A stretch of 64,000 nt of DNA from the NCBI GenBank assembly GCA_013397935.1, contig VZRN01004398.1, positions 62,001 to 126,000 on the forward strand, written 5' to 3'. Made by a program: the position numbers and the translations under genes. Below the pieces are notes generated by a model. The model did not search any database. It was not told where the DNA came from and worked only from the letters and a program-made list of their open reading frames with translations. Source of the DNA: Dasyornis broadbenti. Taxonomy: Eukaryota; Chordata; Aves; Passeriformes; Dasyornithidae. Below are positions 27,501 to 40,593 of the stretch, piece by piece (the first letter of the stretch is position 1; each line of letters opens with the position of its first letter).

Positions 27501-30500
27501 AGTTGTGTGCCAACACCTTTCCTCTTCTGCGCCCTCGCCATGGGCAAGCTCAGCTTCTATTCCTGGTGTGAGCGAAGACAAGGACAGGGCCAGGAGGGAT
27601 GAATGAGAGGAAGGGGCTGCACCAGCCACATGCTGGTGACAGAAGCTCCTGCCACATCTTTATCATACCACCTTCACTTTGTCACCTGTAACAGAGGGCA
27701 GGAAGCACTTGGTGTCCCTGAGAAAGGTGCAATTCAGCACCCCAAATCTCATTTGGATTTTTCTTGGATCACTGCATTCCTTCATCTTCGCTTCAAGGAT
27801 GTGCAGCCTCACATTTCACAGCAGACTGAACCACGTGCTTCTGGTTTTGCAGATTGTCCACGCTGCACAACAGAAACACTCTGTCCTTGTTATTTGCTCT
27901 CCAGAACTGTAGCTTCTTCATCTAAATCTGTCGCACATGCCGTCCTGCATACAGCCCTGCTCTTGCCACTGCATTTTTAGCATATGGGGGGGAGAAGACG
28001 ACTCATGAAACTGGTGCTGCCAAGCCCTGGAGACTGAAAGGAAAATTCCTGTGGCAAAATCTGTTAAAATACAGAGAATTTCTTCAAATTACGTGTGTGG
28101 GTTTCTGCATTAAAGCTTACTTACTGCTGTCTTTTTATTTTCTCTCTGTGTGTATGTGAGTGTAGGATAAAGATTGAGGAGGAATATGCTAAGAACCTGT
28201 CCAAACTGTCTCAGAATTCCTTGGCTGCTCAGGAAGAAGGGTAAGTGTATCTCTGTGACTTTCACAGAAGACGAATTTTAACATAAAAGGCATTTCTCCC
28301 TTTCCCCAGGTCTCCTGTTGAGTAGAAGTTTATTTAGATTAGCACCCTGAGTGTGTTGGGGGAAGATGGAATTGCTTCAGAGTTGTATGTGTGGGGGATT
28401 TTTTTAAATTGTTAATGAGAAATTTTTTAGGGTTATGTGTATAAAATGTTGCCTTTCCAATCAGGTTTTTATGCTGTCCTTGTTGTAGCCAGGACTAGTT
28501 CCTTTCAGGATTAGCATGTATATGTACTAAACTATTTTGAAAATGGAAGAATATATAGAATATACACACTACTGAGAATGGATGTGTAAGGTCAATGCTG
28601 GCACAATCAGAGCAGCACAGATAAGAGGGAGGATAAAGTCTCTTCTCATCAGGATTCTGAAGAAAAGCAGCAGATTGCCCCTTGTTTACAACATTTTCAC
28701 ACTTCAGAAGTTATTAAGAAAACATTAGGCGATGCAATTCAGACTAAATTTCAGTTCTTCAGTAATAATGAAAAGGCAGCACTCGTGAAGGATCAGAACT
28801 TGGTAGCTCTATCTGTTTCAACACAAACCTGATTCTAAGCACTGAAAGCCAAAGTCCTCACCATAGCTTTGACACAGCGTGTTTCTGGTGTTTTGCTCAG
28901 CTTCCAGGAGGCAAGGACAGAAATTGCAAGAGGCTAAAACTGGACTGTTACTGCTCTAAGCTCCTACAGTGGCAATGATTTCTGTCCTTCTTTCTCCTTA
29001 GGGGTGGATGGTCACCTGATCCTAGCAAAGCTAAAACCACTTTCTTCCACATCTTCCTTCCACTTTCTCCTACGCCCAACAGGAGAAGGAGGGAATGACT
29101 GAGAAAATGAAGGGGAAAGAAACTAGGGGAGAGTAGATGAAAAGAGAGGGAATGAGCACTCAAGCATAAGAAACATTGAAGTAGGGAAGTGGAAAGGATG
29201 TGGAGCAGAGTGCATGGAGCTGAAAGCACTGTCCAGTGGTGCTCTGCCTGGAGGGGTGGCAAGGTGAGAGAGTTGCCGGGAGGTCATGCTGAAATTTCTC
29301 CTCTGGTTGCTGTGGTGGCCAAATTGGCTAGAACCAGCAAGAGGCTAGTGAGATTGTGGGAATTGGTGAGGCCTGGGAAATGGAAAAGTTCCGCTTCAAA
29401 AATTGAGGGAGGAAGAACAGCCAGCCAGGAGGATCTGAAGAAGCCAAAAGTGGGGCTGCAACCTCAGTCAACATTCCATCAGAATTCCTGAGAAGGTGTG
29501 AGCCGGAGGATCTCACTGCTCTGTGCACACTCCAGTTACCATTGCTAGTTTCCTATTGCATGTGTTTTACATCCAGTTTCACACTCCATTGAGCATTTTC
29601 CAGCTTTGCCGACCAGCGGTCTGTGGAATTGACACAAAATCCAGGGTGTCCCTCCGCAGTCCTGTGCCCTCCAGCATGGTGTATGTGAGTGGGACATGGG
29701 GGTGACAAGATGGGGCCCATGGGTGGTGCTGGGGTGGTCCTGTCTGGGTTGCTGTGAGCACAGAGCTGCTGCATGGGCACAGGAGGTGATACTGTCTGTG
29801 AGCACTGCAGTCATTGGAGTTGGGTAGGAGATGCAGAAGATGCTCAGGAGGCTAAAATGCCTTCTTTGCTTAAATAGATCAGATAACATGGTGAGTGTCA
29901 GTGAGAGCTGGGCAGTGGGAGAGGCCCTTAGGGCAGGTCTAGGGAAGGAAGAACGTTGGGAGCACTTCCATAGGTGTATCTGAGTTGTTTAGCTGATGAA
30001 CACCATATTTGAGGACTCAAGTTCTGGAGCAATGTCAAAGGTGACAGACCCTTAGTTTGAAATTGCAGGTGACAGGCAATTTTTCAGGCTATCAGGAAGA
30101 GTCAAATCTCATTATTGTTGAAAAGGGGATGGTGAAGAGATAGAAGGAGTCAGGAACTGTAGGTTACTCAGCTTTATTTAACCTTTGCAAAGTGGTAGAA
30201 CAAACCATCAAACTTTCACTTAGTGGAAAACTGAGGTGATGAGCAGTTGTTGTAGATGCACACAGAACAATGCCAAGCCAAGCTAAATTCCTTCAGTGAT
30301 GGAGTAAGAGTAAGTTCAGCATCATAGCTCTTAATTTAGTGTAGCTTTTTGCAGTGGGAAATTCTCGTAGGCAGACAAGAGAAACGGTGGCCTAAATAAA
30401 GCCTAATGTGCAAAAAAGTAGGTAAGAAAAACTCACTGCTTACAAAAACTGAAGTGCAGAAAGTAGCTATGGAATGAGATTCCAAAGGGTTTGTCCTTAG

Positions 30501-33500
30501 TCCAGGGGGTTTTAAAATGTTTTTGTAATGAATGACCTATGATAGAAGAAATAATGGATTTAATGTGATCAGAGATGTGACAAAGCTAGGAGGGTTGGTA
30601 TGTGTAATTTGAAGAAAAGGTTGCAATTCAGAATTCTTGTGTTAAAATGGAGAAATTAACTGGAAAAAAAATAAGATGTGTTTTAATGAGGACAAAGCAC
30701 CAGGTTTTATGCTTTCACAGGATGTGAAAGATACAGTTACATAACAGTTTGTGGGAGAAGGATCTGCCTGTAGTGAATCACAAGCTTATTCATCAACAAC
30801 TCCATGCTGTTGTCTAAAAAAGCAATCATATTGAAATATGTAGAAGAAAGAGTGTCTGATACAAAATAATCTGTTGCCAGCTTAGCAACTGGAAGACCTG
30901 TACTGGAGACAGTATAGTTTTGGTTATGATGCTTTAAGAGGAGTGTAGGCTGTTGTAGAAGGTCTGGAGGAGTGTGCCTCAGCTGCCATTGTCTTGGAAA
31001 TAATCTGTCCAAAAGAAAAAGACAATGGAAAAATTTTCAAATACTGAAAAGCGTCTCTGAGACTTTTCACCTAAAGTGAAAATCTGTTCTCTAAAGTAGG
31101 GTGTAAAGTAGAAGAGGCAATGGAAAAACTGCAGTGGTGGAAACTTTGTTATGCTGTGGATAAATTACTGAGGTATCCTGCATATGGAGGCTCTGGCATC
31201 GCTGTAAGTGGAGATTGTCATGAACTTTGTTTTCAAAGATCTGCTGCAGACAATGCCAGTACAATTCTGCCTTGGTCACAGAGGTTGATTGTCTTCTCAG
31301 ATTTCTGTTACAGTTTTCCATGATTCTGCTCATCAAGATACGGTACCAAGTGTTGTGCCAGATTTGTCTGACGAGATCCCACTAGGGAGGATGGGCAAGA
31401 GATGGCACTGATCACTGTCCTTCTGTTCCTCCAGCACACTGGGAGAGGCTTGGGCTCAGCTCAAGAAGAGTCTAGCTGATGAAGCAGAGGTTCATCTCAA
31501 ATTTTCTTCTAAGGTAAATAGTTCTTCCTTTTCCAAAGATTTTTGCCCTGAATTGGTGGGCCTCTCCCTTCAGTGCATGTTACTGGGGGAAATACACATG
31601 CATATGGTACAAATGTAGAAGAATTGATAAGTTGGTGAACAAGTTTACTGAAACTCCGTCCAATCTTCCTCCCAAAATCAGTTTATTTAGTCTACCTGAT
31701 GAGTAAATTAAACCACATCTAACCTCAATTTTTCATTAAAAAAAAAGAAGTAAAACTGCTTCTAGAAGTTGTTCACCCGGGCTCTGCATTCCAGCCAGTA
31801 AATTTAACTAGCACTTGTACACTTTGCTTCTACAAAGGAAGAAATGAAAAGTAATATTTGGCTTCTCAACAAGAATCTACTCTACCTGTGTGAAAAGAAG
31901 GGAACCAGGACTCTGACTTCTCTGTATTATTAGCCTTTCTGAAAAGTGTGCTGGGAACATCATGTTATTTTTGGGTTTTCTCTCAAGTGATGCCCAAGGA
32001 GATTTCTTTTACAGATTATGGTATTTATCTGGGTTTTTTCCACCACATGTGACATGCTCTTGAATCCTGTTACATTTTGTTAACCTCTGTGGGTGTTCAA
32101 GTTCAATACAGTGGCAGATATCTCAGCACAACAGCCATGTTCTGGAGGAAAATTATAGCTCTGCACCATTTGTAAGCAATTCTGCTGAGGTTACTGAGGC
32201 AACCAGCTGCTGCCTTGGTAACCCACTGCTCTGCCTCAAACTTTCACATCAGGGCTGTAATTAGTAAAATACTTTCTGCTCCCCATTGTCCTCCTGTACT
32301 GTTTTCCAAGAGGAAGAAATGCACCCTGGAGTGATGTGTGCATGTAGGCAGGCCAGGTAGAGTGGCTCTTCCATTATTTTACTTTTCCTTAAACTCTGCA
32401 CAGAAACTCCTGTAGCATCCTCTAAATCCTTCCCACTTTTTGTCTGCAAAAAATCTGTGGATGTGGCACTTTAGGCGCATGGTTTAGTGGTGGACCTGGC
32501 AGTCCTGGGTTAATGATCGGACTTGATGATCTTGGAGGTTTTTGCCAGCCATAATGATTTTATGATTCTGTGTTCTTACAGCTGCTTGGGAGTTTCTAGT
32601 TTTGTCTTCCTGTTCTTGACACACGTTTTTAAACATATTGATGATCGTTGCTACTTTCAGAGAAGTTACTCTTAGAAGTAATAATTCTGTTTCTCACTGG
32701 TAATCAACCAAATCCTGTCAGTACGGGCACAAGGAGGCCGTGCAGTGCAGAGCACACCCAGAGTGTTCAGACATAAACACCAGCCTTGAGGACACTGAAC
32801 AGCCTCTGTGAGTCCTTCCAGCCCTCCTGCATGGAGGGTCAGGAACAGAGCAGAGAAGGCGGCAGCTGGAACATAAAATGCTGTTACAGTTCTGCTGCCT
32901 GCACAGCCTGGCATGGCAGCTGTAAGTGCAGGCACATGAGGAGTCCTTCAGGGAGGCTGTCATGGCACTGAGCTGCTTCAGGTCTTTGTTAGCGTGTCTG
33001 GGGCCATCCTGGTGACCCTGTCATGAACACATTGTCCAGGATTTTCCAGTCCAGCACTCCCAGTCAGAGCAGGACTATCACCCACAGTGGATCAAGTCAG
33101 CTACACCTCTGCCTAGTGAGTCTTGAGTTTCTCTAAGGACAGAAATTTCACAATCTCTCTGGTCAACCTCCAGTGCCCAGCCACCATTCTAGTGATTCAT
33201 GTTGGTTTTGCCTTTTTCAGTTGTATTAAACCTGAACCTCCCAGAACTCAGTTGTCTGTTGTGACTTTGCCTGGCCCTGCAGAGAAGAATTTGGTTCTGT
33301 TACCCTTGGATCTGACCTTCACGTAGCTGCAGGCTGTATTAGATCCTCAAGGTGCCAGTCTGCATCTGCCTAAACAGACTCTGCTTTAGGCTTGTTTAAC
33401 CTTTCTGGGATGTGTGCTATAGAGTCTTGGCTGATTTTGTAGCCTCCCTCCAATAAAAGACTGTACTGAGCTTAAATAGTTTCCCTGTCCATTAAAATAT

Positions 33501-36500
33501 GCTGGGAAAAGGCTGCAAATACTTGTTTTCAGGGACTATTTTATACTGCTCCACTGTAGGCCATGTTGACCAACTCCCCTGCATTGGTGGGGTCCAGTAT
33601 CCTCACAGGAGTGACAGCAGAGAGCAGCTTCTGGGGAGGTGAAATATCTGTGTCCCTCCAGAGCACATTTTCTAGATGTCAAAACTAGGTGTCTCAGAAG
33701 GCCAAAGATTAATGATGCAAACTCTATCAAAGTCCAGTATTGGCAGCTGTCAAGATGAGCCATGTGTCTGGTCTTGAGGGATTTCTCCTTAGTTCATTCC
33801 AGAGGTTTCTTGCCACTTCTTAGAAGAGCTTCAGCTAAATAATCAGGCTTCTCTTTAGGCTCCCTTGTGCTTGACAGAAATAAATAAAATGTGGCCTTCT
33901 TGGATCTCACTTCACCATGCTACAAATGCAGCCATGACAGCACAGCCCAGACTCAGCTCACTGCAGTTCAGGTTAGTGGCTTTAGTGGGGTACTTGGGGG
34001 GTTTTAAGCAAGTTACCATCAGTTAGGCCAGAATTGGAGCACTGATAGAGCTCTGAGTATTTCCTGTGTAAAAAGAGAGATGATCTGTCAGAGAGAGGGG
34101 AAAACTAGATTTCTGTCCTTTTGCCCCCTTCAATTAATATTCCCTAAAGAGAGCTCTCCTGCAAAGGGCTGCGTTTTGTAGTAGCTTAATTCAGAGCATT
34201 CTTGGGGAAGTCTTTCTGTCTGGCATTGCCTTTGGCTGCAGTGTGTGAATTATTTTCTCTGTCTTGAGCTCTTTTTAGAAGGAAATGGTCTCAAACGGCA
34301 CCAGGAGAGGTTAAGATTATATATTATGAAAATAAAATTCACAGAAAGGGTTTTAAAGTATTGCAACAGGCTGCCCGGGGCAGTGGTGGAGTCACCATCC
34401 CTGGAAGTGTTCAAAAAACGTGGATATAGCACTTGAGGACATGGTTTAGTGGTGAGCATGGTGGTGGGGCTGGGTTGGCAGTTGGACTTGATGATCTTGG
34501 AGGTCTTTTCCAGCTTAACAATTCTGTGATTCTGTGAAGAGCCACGAATTGCTGCCCCGCTCCTCGTTACTGCCAGTTCTTCCTTTGTTTTCATTACCAG
34601 CTTCAGAGTGAGGTAGAGAAGCCCCTGCTGAACTTCAGAGAGAACTTCAAGAAGGACATGAAGAAGTGTGACCACCACATCGCAGACTTGCGGAAGCACC
34701 TGGCCAGCCGCTACACAGCCGTGGAAAAGGTGGGAGCAGGGAGCAAAGTGGGTGCTTTCTGAGATCCCGCTGGTTTGAGTAGAAGAGCAGCTGCCCCATG
34801 AAGAGTTTCTGTTCTGCCGCAAAGGACCACAGCTGTTCCTGCTGAGGGCTTTCTCTGTTAGCTGTGCCTTGCCAGGCCCCAGGCACAGTTTGTTGTTTAT
34901 CTGAGATCTGGGAAGCGGGGGCTACAGGCAGGGCAAACATCTGACTGCTGAACTGACTTTTTGTTTCATCCTCCCCTTCCCAGTTTGGGGCAATAGATTT
35001 CTAATACATTTGATGCAAATACTTCTTATTCGTGTGCATCTATTGTCCTCAAAATGTAGAATACCTTTCCTTAGAATGGCAGCAGGGTCAGGTCGAAGAC
35101 TCACCCGGCTCAGTGGCCAAAAGCAGATGGCCAAGGAGGGCAGCTCGACCCTGGGCTGGCAAATCACAAACCCTTCACAGGAAGCATCCTCACTGAAAAA
35201 ATCCAAATCCAAAGCAGCACCCCCCAGCAATGGGCTGTAGCATGAACCAGGAGGTAGCTGAGTTGTGGTGTAGGGAGTTAGACCTGCAAAATAGGATCTC
35301 CCAGCAGCAGCTGGCAGCAATTGGGATGCTTGTTCCTCAGCTACCAAATTATGTCCTCATGAAGTCTGCTTTTAGATTTAAATTGGAAAGGAAAATACCA
35401 TTCTCAGTCATCCCCAGAGTTGTTTGTGTTTTCATTAAAGATCAGCAGGAGTTTGCCCAGGGACAGAGTTGTTGCAGGACACACAAGGTCATTAGGCTGT
35501 GTGTATGCAAGGAAGGCATTTTTCTGCAAAACAGTGAGTTCTTTGCACTCATATCTGCAAGGAAACTCAGTAGCAATATTGGGAAGAGTGGATTAGGAGT
35601 AACCTTGAGAAGAAGGAATTACAGCACGGAAGAGCCGTGCCTGCAGTGCCTGTGAAGCACTCAGCCCTCACGGATTGCTCTCCTGCAGCTCCTTCTCCAG
35701 ACCTGCAGGACCCAGCCGGGGCCTTGGAACTGCAAATGGAAAAAATTCCAGGAATGCTTCAAGAGTGTTGTAACATTTAGGCTGGTGTGACTGTAGAAAA
35801 CTGCAAGGTGCTAAGAAAATAAAATTACACCAATTTAGTTTGAAACACTGGTACAGTATAAAGAACAAATGTGACATGTTTTATAACAAATCCATGCAAA
35901 ACAAGTAATTTTTATGTATATATCAGCCTGCATGTAACAATGTTTATTTGTTGAAGTACTTAACTAATTTTCCTGTATAATATGTGTTTGTACTGACAAA
36001 TCAGGTTTTAACAGCTTAAAGAACTTGTAAGTAAAGTAAATTGTGAGTTGTAACCAGACCTCAGGTTCTTGATTTCTACAGCATGAACTGATGGTATGAA
36101 CCTGAGTAAGTTTTTCTGAAATAAGTTCCTATTGTTAGAGTTTCTGATAGGTGTACATTGAGTTCAGAGTGTACTTAGAGACATATTTTGTAAGATACTT
36201 GAAATTACTTCAACAGTTCAGATCCTAAAAAAAGTGAATGGAAGAGGTGTCTTGACAGTGATGCTGTTGAAGACATTTGAAAGAGGCTCCAGCTCTCCTT
36301 TCTTCAGAAATAATGAGGAAGCTGTTAAGAACCAGGAGAGACTGATGCTGCCATTAGTCCTTTGCCTTTCTAAGACTCTGTGAGGAGTTCAGATGCGTTT
36401 GTGATTTGTTGGTGGTGACTTCTCCGATGTCATAGGACATTTCTGTGAGCACCACATGCTGTTGTAAGAGCCTGAATCCCAGTTAATACCCAGTTTCACA

Positions 36501-39500
36501 CAAAGGCACTGAATTCTTACTGAGAAATGCTTGTGTGAAGGGGCCCTGGATGGCTGAAAGCAGCTGGCAGTTCTTTTTCTCTGTAACAACTTGACTTTTC
36601 TTTAATTACTGCAAGGCCCGGAAAGCTTTGACAGAGAGACAGAAGGATCTGGAAATGAAAACACAGCAGCTAGAGGTGAAACTCAGCAACAAGACAGAAG
36701 AGGAAATCAAGAAGGCGAGACGGAAGTCCACTCAGGCGGGTGAGTACCTGTGTCCTCAGGACAGAACAAGGTGGAAGGCACCTGCCCATCCGTATGGTTC
36801 TTGTTTGTTCATATTGTGGCTACGAAGTCAAAATTAACCATTCTACAAATCTGTGTCATGTTAAATCTGCAGAAGAAACAAGCCTAGTTTTTCCAACTCA
36901 GATGTCACAAATTACTGATAACTGAGGTGAGAACAACTAAAGTAGGGTGAGTTATCTTTCTGTTTCATGGAAGTGTCCTTAGATTACTGAATGTTGGTGA
37001 AGCTTCCAAAGTCAGATTCAGAGAAGCTTAGCTGAGGATGTTTCTTCCATAAGTCGTAGTTCCTTCCTTGATTCTTTCCTAGATCACAGTCACCCACAAC
37101 TTTGTGGGTGCTTATTGCACTTACTGTCTTTTTCCTTGAAAGTGATTTTTTTGGTCTTATTTCCACTGCTACTCAGTGACTAAATAATTTCTCTTCGAGG
37201 AATACTGAGGATATGGTAGTGTGTGCTATCCTGTGCTGTACTGAGGATACAGCTACTTACTGGGATCTATGCATGTTTTACAGAGGCTCAAGCCACATCT
37301 ACAGGACCCATCAGGAACTTTTTTGAGATCTACAAAGCTGATACGTACAGCTCAGTTAGTACCTTTGCTGAAAATAAGTTTTAACTAGGGCTTCCATGTT
37401 TCATCCCTTCAACAAGGGCTGAGTGGTCCTTCAGAGTTCTGAGGTTTTTGAAACTTCAGGATAGATGTCTGGGTTTTAAGGAGACTGGGAAGAGTCATTG
37501 GCGTGACCATGTGTACGGGCAGCCATTTGAGGAGAAAGAAAAGTTACGAGTTAACAACAGGAGGCTCCATGAGAGATGGTCTTTATTATTTATAAAGAGA
37601 CACTGAAAATTCAGTGTCTCTTTATTCCTTGGGTCCTTACAAATTGTTTATAACAGATTTTTCTTGATCAGGCAAGGAAGAGCTGAAGATCAGAGTTTGG
37701 TGTGAGTCCTCCCATTGCTGTCCTCCACTTAAGTGCCACCACTCTGGTGTGTGGCAGGCAAGGATTTGCCCCATCCCTGCAGGTGGTGGTGCCCAGCAGC
37801 AGCATGTGGTCGTCTGGCTTCGGAAAGAGCCCTGCTGCAAGTGGGTGACAGCACTGGCAGGCTCTAGTCCAGAGCCCATGGATAACTGATACAGGGTGTT
37901 CCTCCACTCCAGTGTTCATGTGTTTCGTGGCTTTCGTGCTCCTGACTGTCCCGTGGCACAGATTTACTTAGGCAAGTAGAAAATAACCCCATGTCAAAGA
38001 GCTCCTGGGGAGCCTCGTGGAGTGTGAGAGCCATTAGTTCAGACTGGTCAGAGGATCACGAGTGGTTTGGGACAGAAGGTTCCTTAAAGGTCATCTCAGT
38101 CCAGCGCCCCCACCATGGACAGGGACACCTTTCCCTAGACCTTGTCATGTCACCCTTGTCACCCCCACCTCGGTGGATAAGTTTATTGCCAAGGTTTGAG
38201 CCCTGAATCCTGGCTTCTTCAGAAGAGTTTGGTTGTCACATGAAGTTCTAAGTCCATGAGAAACTTCCAGACACATTTACATCTGTCACGTGTTTGGTCT
38301 GTGGAGTCCTGCTCATAAAGCTTGGTTCATCCCTGGTTTACGTGTAAAGACCTTTCTGCACATAAAAAAACAAGACAAATTTGAGCCCTGGACTTAGACA
38401 TCAGTCCATTAGGGAAAGAGAAACTGAGCTTCATGTAAAGAACAAAGAGAATTTCCTAGCTGGAAAGCAGCAATCTCTGAGCATTCTTTTCCAAATTTGC
38501 CACCCACCTTTCCCTCTCTGTCAGTGCAGAGTCCTGCAACAAACTGAGAACTGCAGCTTCTTGTGTTACTGCTCTGAACACAGAAGGCAGCTGGAGCTCA
38601 GCTGGGATCAGGCATCTCCAGAGGCTGGAGAATGCATGAGGCTGCAGATGAGCATCCCTTCATCTAACAGCTGGAGCCTGGTGCATCACTCCCCTTGACA
38701 CAGAGACCTCTGAGATTGCAGTCTCACCTACAGAGTGCTACCCTGTACTTCCATAACTCATTATTATTGATTTCCCATTTTAATGACTTTATTTTTCAAA
38801 TATAACTTTCTGTCTGTGGCTTTTTTTTTTGGACTGAAGTACTTGCTTTCGTATTTCTGGGCATGTTGTAAAACACTACTTAATGCTCATGTTTTTCTTT
38901 CAAAATCTTCTCTTTTCCCTTCATTCATTCTCACCCCAATCACCTGCTTTTTGCCGTATATCAAGTGCATGCCTTTATTTGAAATATTGGTACATGGAAC
39001 AAACACCATGTAACAACTGCTGTGAACAGAACACCAGGGTTCATCTTCAAATCCTTGGGGTCTGTGTACAAAACCTGACCTGCACTTCCCTTCCAAGCTC
39101 AGGCTAGAGAAGACTGATGTGTTGCTACTTGACTCTTCCAGGAGATGACCTGATGCGCTGTGTGGATCTTTACAATCAAGCCCAGTCCAAGTGGTTTGAG
39201 GAGATGGTGACCACCACTCTGGTATGTAGCTCCTGACACTGCACCACTGCAGAATTGTATATATAATATAATGTAATTATTGTATATAATAGCCTCCAGA
39301 ATTCATAATTCACAGCTAGTTCAGTGCAAAGCAGTGGGGAAGATTAGGTGATAAATCTCACATGGTATTCCCCATTTCAGTCCTAGGAAAATCATTAGGG
39401 GAAAGAAGAAGTAATTGTGTCTTTGCAGAAGGCATTAAACCAGTTCAGGGCTGCTTAGTGGCCAGAACACTCGAATTGTCCTTAGGAATGATGAAGTAAT

Positions 39501-40536
39501 GCAGAAGAAAAACACAGAAAAACACACAATAAATCACCACATCCATTTATACATTAATGAATTTTTCTGTTCCACAATTTCACAATTTTTTTGGAGTCTC
39601 CCCAGAGCCGTCTCTTCTGCAGGCTGAACAGTCCCAGTTGTCTCAGCCTGACTTGCTGCAAGCTGCCTTGGAGCATCTCTGTGGCCTCCTCTGGATTCAA
39701 TCCAAAAGCTGCACATCCTTCTTGTGCTGCCAGCCCCAGCCCTGGATGCAGTGCTCTGGTGGGATCTCCCCAGAGCACAGGGGGAGGATCAGCTCCCTCT
39801 GCTAAAGATGTGCTCTGCACATTTTCCCCCAGAGAAGCACAGCTTGCAAGTGCCCTGATGGCTCAAGAGGGCAGCCAGAGCCTGCAGTGCACAGCAGCTT
39901 TGTCACTTGTGGAACTCAGGCTGATTAACCTTCGCAGGCAAGTCTTGGAACACATGGATGTAAAATGGAAACTGAGAGCAGCCTGTGTCCCATCAGCTCA
40001 GACACAGATTAGTTCATGTGCAGAGGGTCAAGGTCTGAAGATTTTTGCTTTCTTGTTTACCTTCCTCCCTGAAGTTTCTGGTGCAGATACAGTTCCTGCT
40101 CTGCAAATGGCACACTGGGTTTGGCGTTCTGCTCTTGCACATCTGTGCCCTAAGAAAGAGAGTTTGAGTGGGCCCCTTTTTCCTGTGAGGGCAGTACCTC
40201 AGCTGGCAGCAGCACTAGGAGCTCTGTCAGCACTATCCATTCCATAAGCTCCTTTGCTCATCTTCCTCCCTGGGCAAATAGTCTGCCACCTGAGGTTTTT
40301 GTGCTGGAATGAAAAATGTTTCCCAGGAGATGTGTAACACATCAGAGACAGCAGCCTGCCTGCTTGTATAAGCTTTGCTTGCATTCCACCATGGTGCTCA
40401 GTGAGTGGGCACAAGAAATGCCTTCTGAGGACAGGTTTCATGAGATTTGGCCCCACTGATGTGAGTGTGAATGCCAAACTTTCTGTGATACAGCAAAGTC
40501 CGTCACAGTGTGTGTCTAAAGGCAGACTTGCATAGC

Positions 40537-40593
<57 letters not shown>

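Larger units (their letters stand above)
22116..28165 (+). other. GAS7 intron
   Basis: 6 kb with CR1 copies at 22537-22999 and 25972-26202 and a poly(A) run near 25260. The stretch 26700-27980 has many overlapping ORFs on both strands without recognisable protein. Confidence 0.85.
31514..34600 (+). other. GAS7 intron with three CR1 remnants
   Basis: 3.1 kb. CR1 tails at 32461-32574 and 34281-34538 are forward; an older reverse piece is at about 33060-33340. The 34281-34538 copy lies next to the acceptor of the following exon. Confidence 0.85.
36740..39141 (+). other. GAS7 intron with hairpin
   Basis: 2.4 kb. It contains a perfect 15-bp inverted repeat (37592-37625) and a CR1 scrap (38048-38140). 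Confidence 0.85.

Noticed and set aside
27123..27980. Cluster of overlapping ORFs in a GAS7 intron
   Set aside because: Several frames on both strands are open, Cys/Ser/Pro-rich, with no family match; expected by chance in this base composition.
34250..34822. 190-codon minus-strand ORF
   Set aside because: Reads antisense through a GAS7 exon and a forward CR1 copy.
39591..40247. 218-codon plus-strand ORF
   Set aside because: Begins in antisense CR1 and lies in an intron of GAS7; no domain recognised.
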